Shown here one piece after another: positions 6,293 through 8,277 of a stretch of DNA of 8,277 bases (positions are counted from its first letter, which is position 1; every line of letters starts with the position of its first letter). The translations under genes were made by a program, and so were the position numbers. Location: the NCBI GenBank assembly GCA_024653795.1, contig JANLHY010000553.1, positions 1-8,277 on the forward strand. The letters run 5' to 3'. Origin of the DNA: Candidatus Brocadiaceae bacterium. Its GTDB lineage: Bacteria > Planctomycetota > Brocadiia > Brocadiales > Brocadiaceae. Under the pieces are notes generated by a model. It was not told the origin of the DNA, searched no databases, and was given only the letters and a program-made list of their open reading frames with translations.

Positions 6293-6442
6293 TTAAGCGA
6301 CTAATTTCGATTTAATTTTAAAATAGAGATCGGCAAGTTCTTTGTTCTTTGATAACTCACTCGTCGAGGAAAATTCAAGAAGAGAATTAACACTACAACG
6401 ATACTTAGTATAAATAGCTATTGACAGGGACAAGTTTGCAGG
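6293..6442 (-). pseudogene. Small ORF remnant without a normal start (related to 5256-5330)
   Basis: The minus strand is open for about 49 codons, from two upstream TAG stops to a TAA at 6293-6295, with no ATG or GTG in frame; a TTG lies near the upstream end. The C-terminal part (YRCSVNSLLEFSSTSELS, then KNKELADLYFKIKSKLVA) is a plausible charged helical peptide and matches the remnant at 5256-5330. The upstream third overlaps the plus-strand promoter at 6421, so the real gene probably lost its 5' end there. I do not recognise the family. It could also be a genuine tiny protein starting at TTG. Confidence 0.4.
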
Positions 6443-6449
6443 CTACTAT
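6421..6449 (+). promoter_or_regulatory. Sigma70-like promoter for the IS701-like transposase fragment
   Basis: A perfect TTGACA (6421-6426) is followed after 17 bases by TACTAT (6444-6449), with TATATAAA immediately after. A transcript from here would carry AGAGGG, a usable Shine-Dalgarno, just before the ATG at 6493. It would then run antisense into the IS256-family transposase remnant. Confidence 0.5.
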
Positions 6450-6492
6450 ATAAAAGTCTAAAATTCTATCTTTAATCGAAAAGAGGGTTTTT

Positions 6493-6708
6493 ATGCTGCC
6501 AGAATGTCGCCAGGAAGAACATTTGTTTTCTGTGCCTAAATTTGATTTGACCCCAAGCGAGGTAGATTCTTTCGCGGACGAACTACGATGTTTTCATGAT
6601 GAATTCAGAGATTGCTTTTATCGTAGCGAAACAAGAGAGAATGTATACCAGGTACGGTCAACGAATTTGTGTAAATTCTTTTTGAGCAATTTGTTTAAAA
6701 AAGGGTAG
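6493..6708 (+). pseudogene. 5' fragment of an IS701/DDE_5-like transposase gene
   Basis: The first ~53 codons encode a typical N-terminal region of IS701-like transposases: PKFDLTPSEVDSFADELRC, then FHDEFRDCFYRSETREN, the pattern in which a Phe-Ala-x-x-L helix is followed by F-x-R-x-E-x-R. Intact proteins run to roughly 400 residues with a DDE catalytic domain. Here the similarity stops at about base 6651, after VYQ, and the frame runs on for 18 unrelated codons, antisense to the end of the neighbouring IS256-family gene, before a stop at 6706-6708. It has its own promoter and Shine-Dalgarno (AGAGGG), so a 71-residue product could be made. The missing remainder is not present to the right of the IS256 remnant, so this was more than a simple insertion. 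Confidence 0.55.
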
Positions 6709-7896
6709 ATTGGCATTTACCTTTCCTACCGGAGTGGCTCTCCATGCCAATTCCATCTTCAAGGAAATGAAGGCTAAAAGCCTATAGCAGGAATTCTCTC
6801 CTGCTACAATCTCCATAGGCTTCGTCCTCCTTTTAAACTCCTTATTTAACCTCTCAATGATATTTGTTGTCCTGAGTGATATCCATTCTTCCCCAGGAAA
6901 TGAAAAAAAGGTAAGACATGAATCTATTGAATTCTCAAGGGATTTAACAGCCGAAGGAAATTCCTTCTGCCAAGTGTCTTTAAATTCATCATAAAATTGG
7001 AGTGCTTTTCCCTTCGATGATGCATAGAAAATTGATCGCAGATCGTCAGCCACTGCCTTTTTATGGCTTCTTGAAACCTTGGCAAGAACGTTCCTGGCTA
7101 CATGTACCTGACATCTTTGGGTCTTGGAATTAGGGAATTCCTCTTGAAACACTTTCTCCAATCCCACAAGACCATCCATAATGCCTAAAGTGACCTTTGA
7201 ACCTTCCAAACCACGTCTTTTGAGGTCTCGTATAAATTCTCTCCAATATGAGGCCGATTCCTTATCTCCTTACTGCAAACCTAAAACCAGTTTATGCCCT
7301 GCTTCTGTTACTCCTATGGCAACCAGAACAGGTACTTTTTCAACACCCCCGCCAATACGCATGTCGAAGATTACACCGTCTAAAAACAGATATTTAACAG
7401 ATTCCTTTGAAAGATCACGGTTTCTCCACTTCTCTACTCCCTCTGTTAGTGTCAGATTCGCCTTACTCACCTCTTCATGGGAAAGACTCCTTCCAACAAG
7501 CCTATTACTCATCAAACTTAAAGTACGGGTACTCACCCCAGTTAAAAACATGACACTTATATCCTCACGAATCTGATCCTCGTACTGGCGACTCCTGGGT
7601 AATACAGATGTCTTGTACTCCCCATTACGATCCCGGGGTACTTTGACTCTGACCTCTCCTATTCCTTTGAGGGTAAAATGACGGTTATATCCACCGTTTC
7701 GATAATTAACCACATTGTTATCGTTCCTCTCGTAACGCTCCCTGCCTATATAAAAGGTCAACTCCGCATTCATCAAATCAGTAAGATATTGCCCCACACT
7801 TTCCTTAACGTTAAAACGAACTATGTTAAAAATCTTTCCCGATGACTCCGCTATTCCCTTGATAAAATCTTTTACTTCTGCTAAATTAACATGAAC
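6658..7896 (-). pseudogene. IS256-family (mutator-type) transposase, nearly full length, interrupted by a nonsense codon
   Basis: One minus-strand frame carries the whole transposase. The N-terminal part reads NLAEVKDFIKGIAESSGKIF (about 7890-7830) and VGQYLTDLMNAELTFYIGRE. Next come the core motifs: YLFLDGVIFDMRIGG with the first catalytic Asp, GIMDGLVGLEKVF with the second, and RTTNIIERLNKEFKRR with the catalytic Glu. Length, about 411 codons, matches the family. Two defects: a TAA at 7270-7272 in ...LVLGLQ*GDKESAS..., where relatives usually have a sense codon, and no ATG or GTG at the expected N-terminus. The first in-frame GTG is at 7797, and nearby ATGs (7893 area) are in the +1 frame and stop at once. 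Downstream of the TAA the frame resumes without shift, and the stop is TGA at 6658-6660. No convincing terminal inverted repeats or target duplication could be found, so element borders are left open. Confidence 0.85.
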
Positions 7897-7944
7897 TTTC
7901 CAGCGACTAAAGTCATAAAAAGTCTTAAAACGGTAATGGACTGT

Positions 7945-8047
7945 TTATAAAATTACCTTTATTCGATATGTAGTAGCATAAAATTCCATGGAATGTTAAT
8001 AATTTTCAAGGGTTTAGCGTGGTCCGACTCAACTTACTCGTATTGAA
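7945..8047. other. Intergenic spacer between the IS256 remnant and the DUF3820 gene
   Basis: About 100 bases that probably include the lost right border of the IS256-type element. A weak partial match (CGAAT...GGTAATTTT on the minus strand from 7965, against CGAATTTGTGTAAATT from 6662) is the only hint of inverted ends, and it is not flanked by a duplication. No terminator is evident after the DUF3820 gene. Confidence 0.35.
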
Positions 8048-8260
8048 TTAGCGTAGTGGATTCAATAGGTATTCCAGTCCATTCAGCTTGATTTCATAGA
8101 CACACTCAAGCATATTCCCTAATTCACCTTTCGGGAATCCCTGTTGGGCAAACCACACAATATACGCCTCAGGCAAATCAATCAGCAACCGCCCTTTGTA
8201 TTTGCCAAACGGCATGCGCGTTCGTACAACCTTTAAAAGATACTCTTTATCGGGAAACAT
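8048..8260 (-). CDS. DUF3820 family small protein
   Basis: This 70-residue protein starts at an ATG (8260) with a good Shine-Dalgarno (AAAAGGA, 5 nt upstream). The family signature covers nearly the whole length: MPFGKYKGRLLIDLPEAY (16-33), IVWFAQQGFPKGELG (34-48), and a C-terminal helix with YEIKLNGLEYLL (55-66). DUF3820 proteins are 70-75 residues; one Pseudomonas member has been described as a quorum-sensing-regulated virulence factor, but the molecular function of the family is not known. The FGKYKG motif resembles a small beta-hairpin also seen at the ends of some nuclease and exonuclease-like proteins. It looks intact, and its neighbours give no functional clue. Confidence 0.85.
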   Translation of the reverse strand: MFPDKEYLLKVVRTRMPFGKYKGRLLIDLPEAYIVWFAQQGFPKGELGNMLECVYEIKLNGLEYLLNPLR

Positions 8261-8277
8261 ATCGTCCTTTTTTTCTG

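Noticed and set aside
6662..7965. Candidate terminal inverted repeats for the IS256-type element (CGAATTTGTGTAAATT vs CGAATAAAGGTAATTT)
   Set aside because: Only about half the positions match, much of it A/T, and the flanking bases show no 8-9 bp duplication.
1..8277. CRISPR array, tRNA, rRNA, toxin-antitoxin or phage-defence genes
   Set aside because: No regularly spaced direct repeats, no cloverleaf or CCA end, and no recognisable defence or toxin domain in any intact gene.

Overview
The window looks like chromosomal DNA from a moderately AT-rich, Gram-negative-type bacterium. The case for this is Shine-Dalgarno-led bacterial genes, an MscK/KefA-size mechanosensitive channel precursor with a signal peptide and long soluble coiled coil, and bacterial insertion-sequence debris. 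The sequence does not identify the species. The mix of scattered IS remnants and GC-rich hairpin repeats in AT-rich DNA is reminiscent of anammox-type planctomycetes, but that is an impression only.

Left half (1-4726), minus strand, orderly: a three-gene cluster read right to left. From a good sigma70-like promoter (about 4699-4726) come (i) a short MgtE-like divalent-cation transporter with a CBS pair and five membrane segments but no MgtE N domain, (ii) a DUF2062 membrane protein, and (iii) a very large MscS-superfamily channel whose first 1012 codons are in the window and whose pore-lining helix and C-terminal domain lie beyond base 1. Gaps are 57 and 11 bases, and the channel's Shine-Dalgarno overlaps the DUF2062 stop. 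A shared role in cation and osmotic balance at the inner membrane is a reasonable inference.

Middle (4727-6480), mostly without genes: a GC-rich cluster of competing hairpins (4819-4855), an AT-rich imperfect inverted repeat followed by an orphan promoter (5086-5182), a scrambled fragment of a DDE transposase (5368-5475, minus), a hairpin repeat (5528-5553), two related remnants of an unknown small protein (5256-5330 and 6293-6442, both minus), and one convincing small gene, a two-helix membrane protein (5843-6085, plus). Its ribosome-binding region is preceded by a 78-base-spaced near-copy that leads into ATG-TAG, a start codon followed at once by a stop. Just downstream sits a clean 109-bp MITE-like element (6155-6263) with perfect 13-bp terminal inverted repeats and an exact 8-bp target duplication.

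Right end (6421-8277): a promoter and Shine-Dalgarno drive the first ~53 codons of an IS701/DDE_5-like transposase, cut off near 6651. It runs head-on into a nearly full-length IS256-family (mutator) transposase on the minus strand. That gene keeps its catalytic residues but has an in-frame TAA at 7270-7272 and no normal start codon, so it is called a pseudogene. The window closes with a complete small DUF3820-family gene (8048-8260, minus). Overall this is a stable transport operon next to a decaying mobile-element dump. I see no defence system, CRISPR array, tRNA or rRNA.
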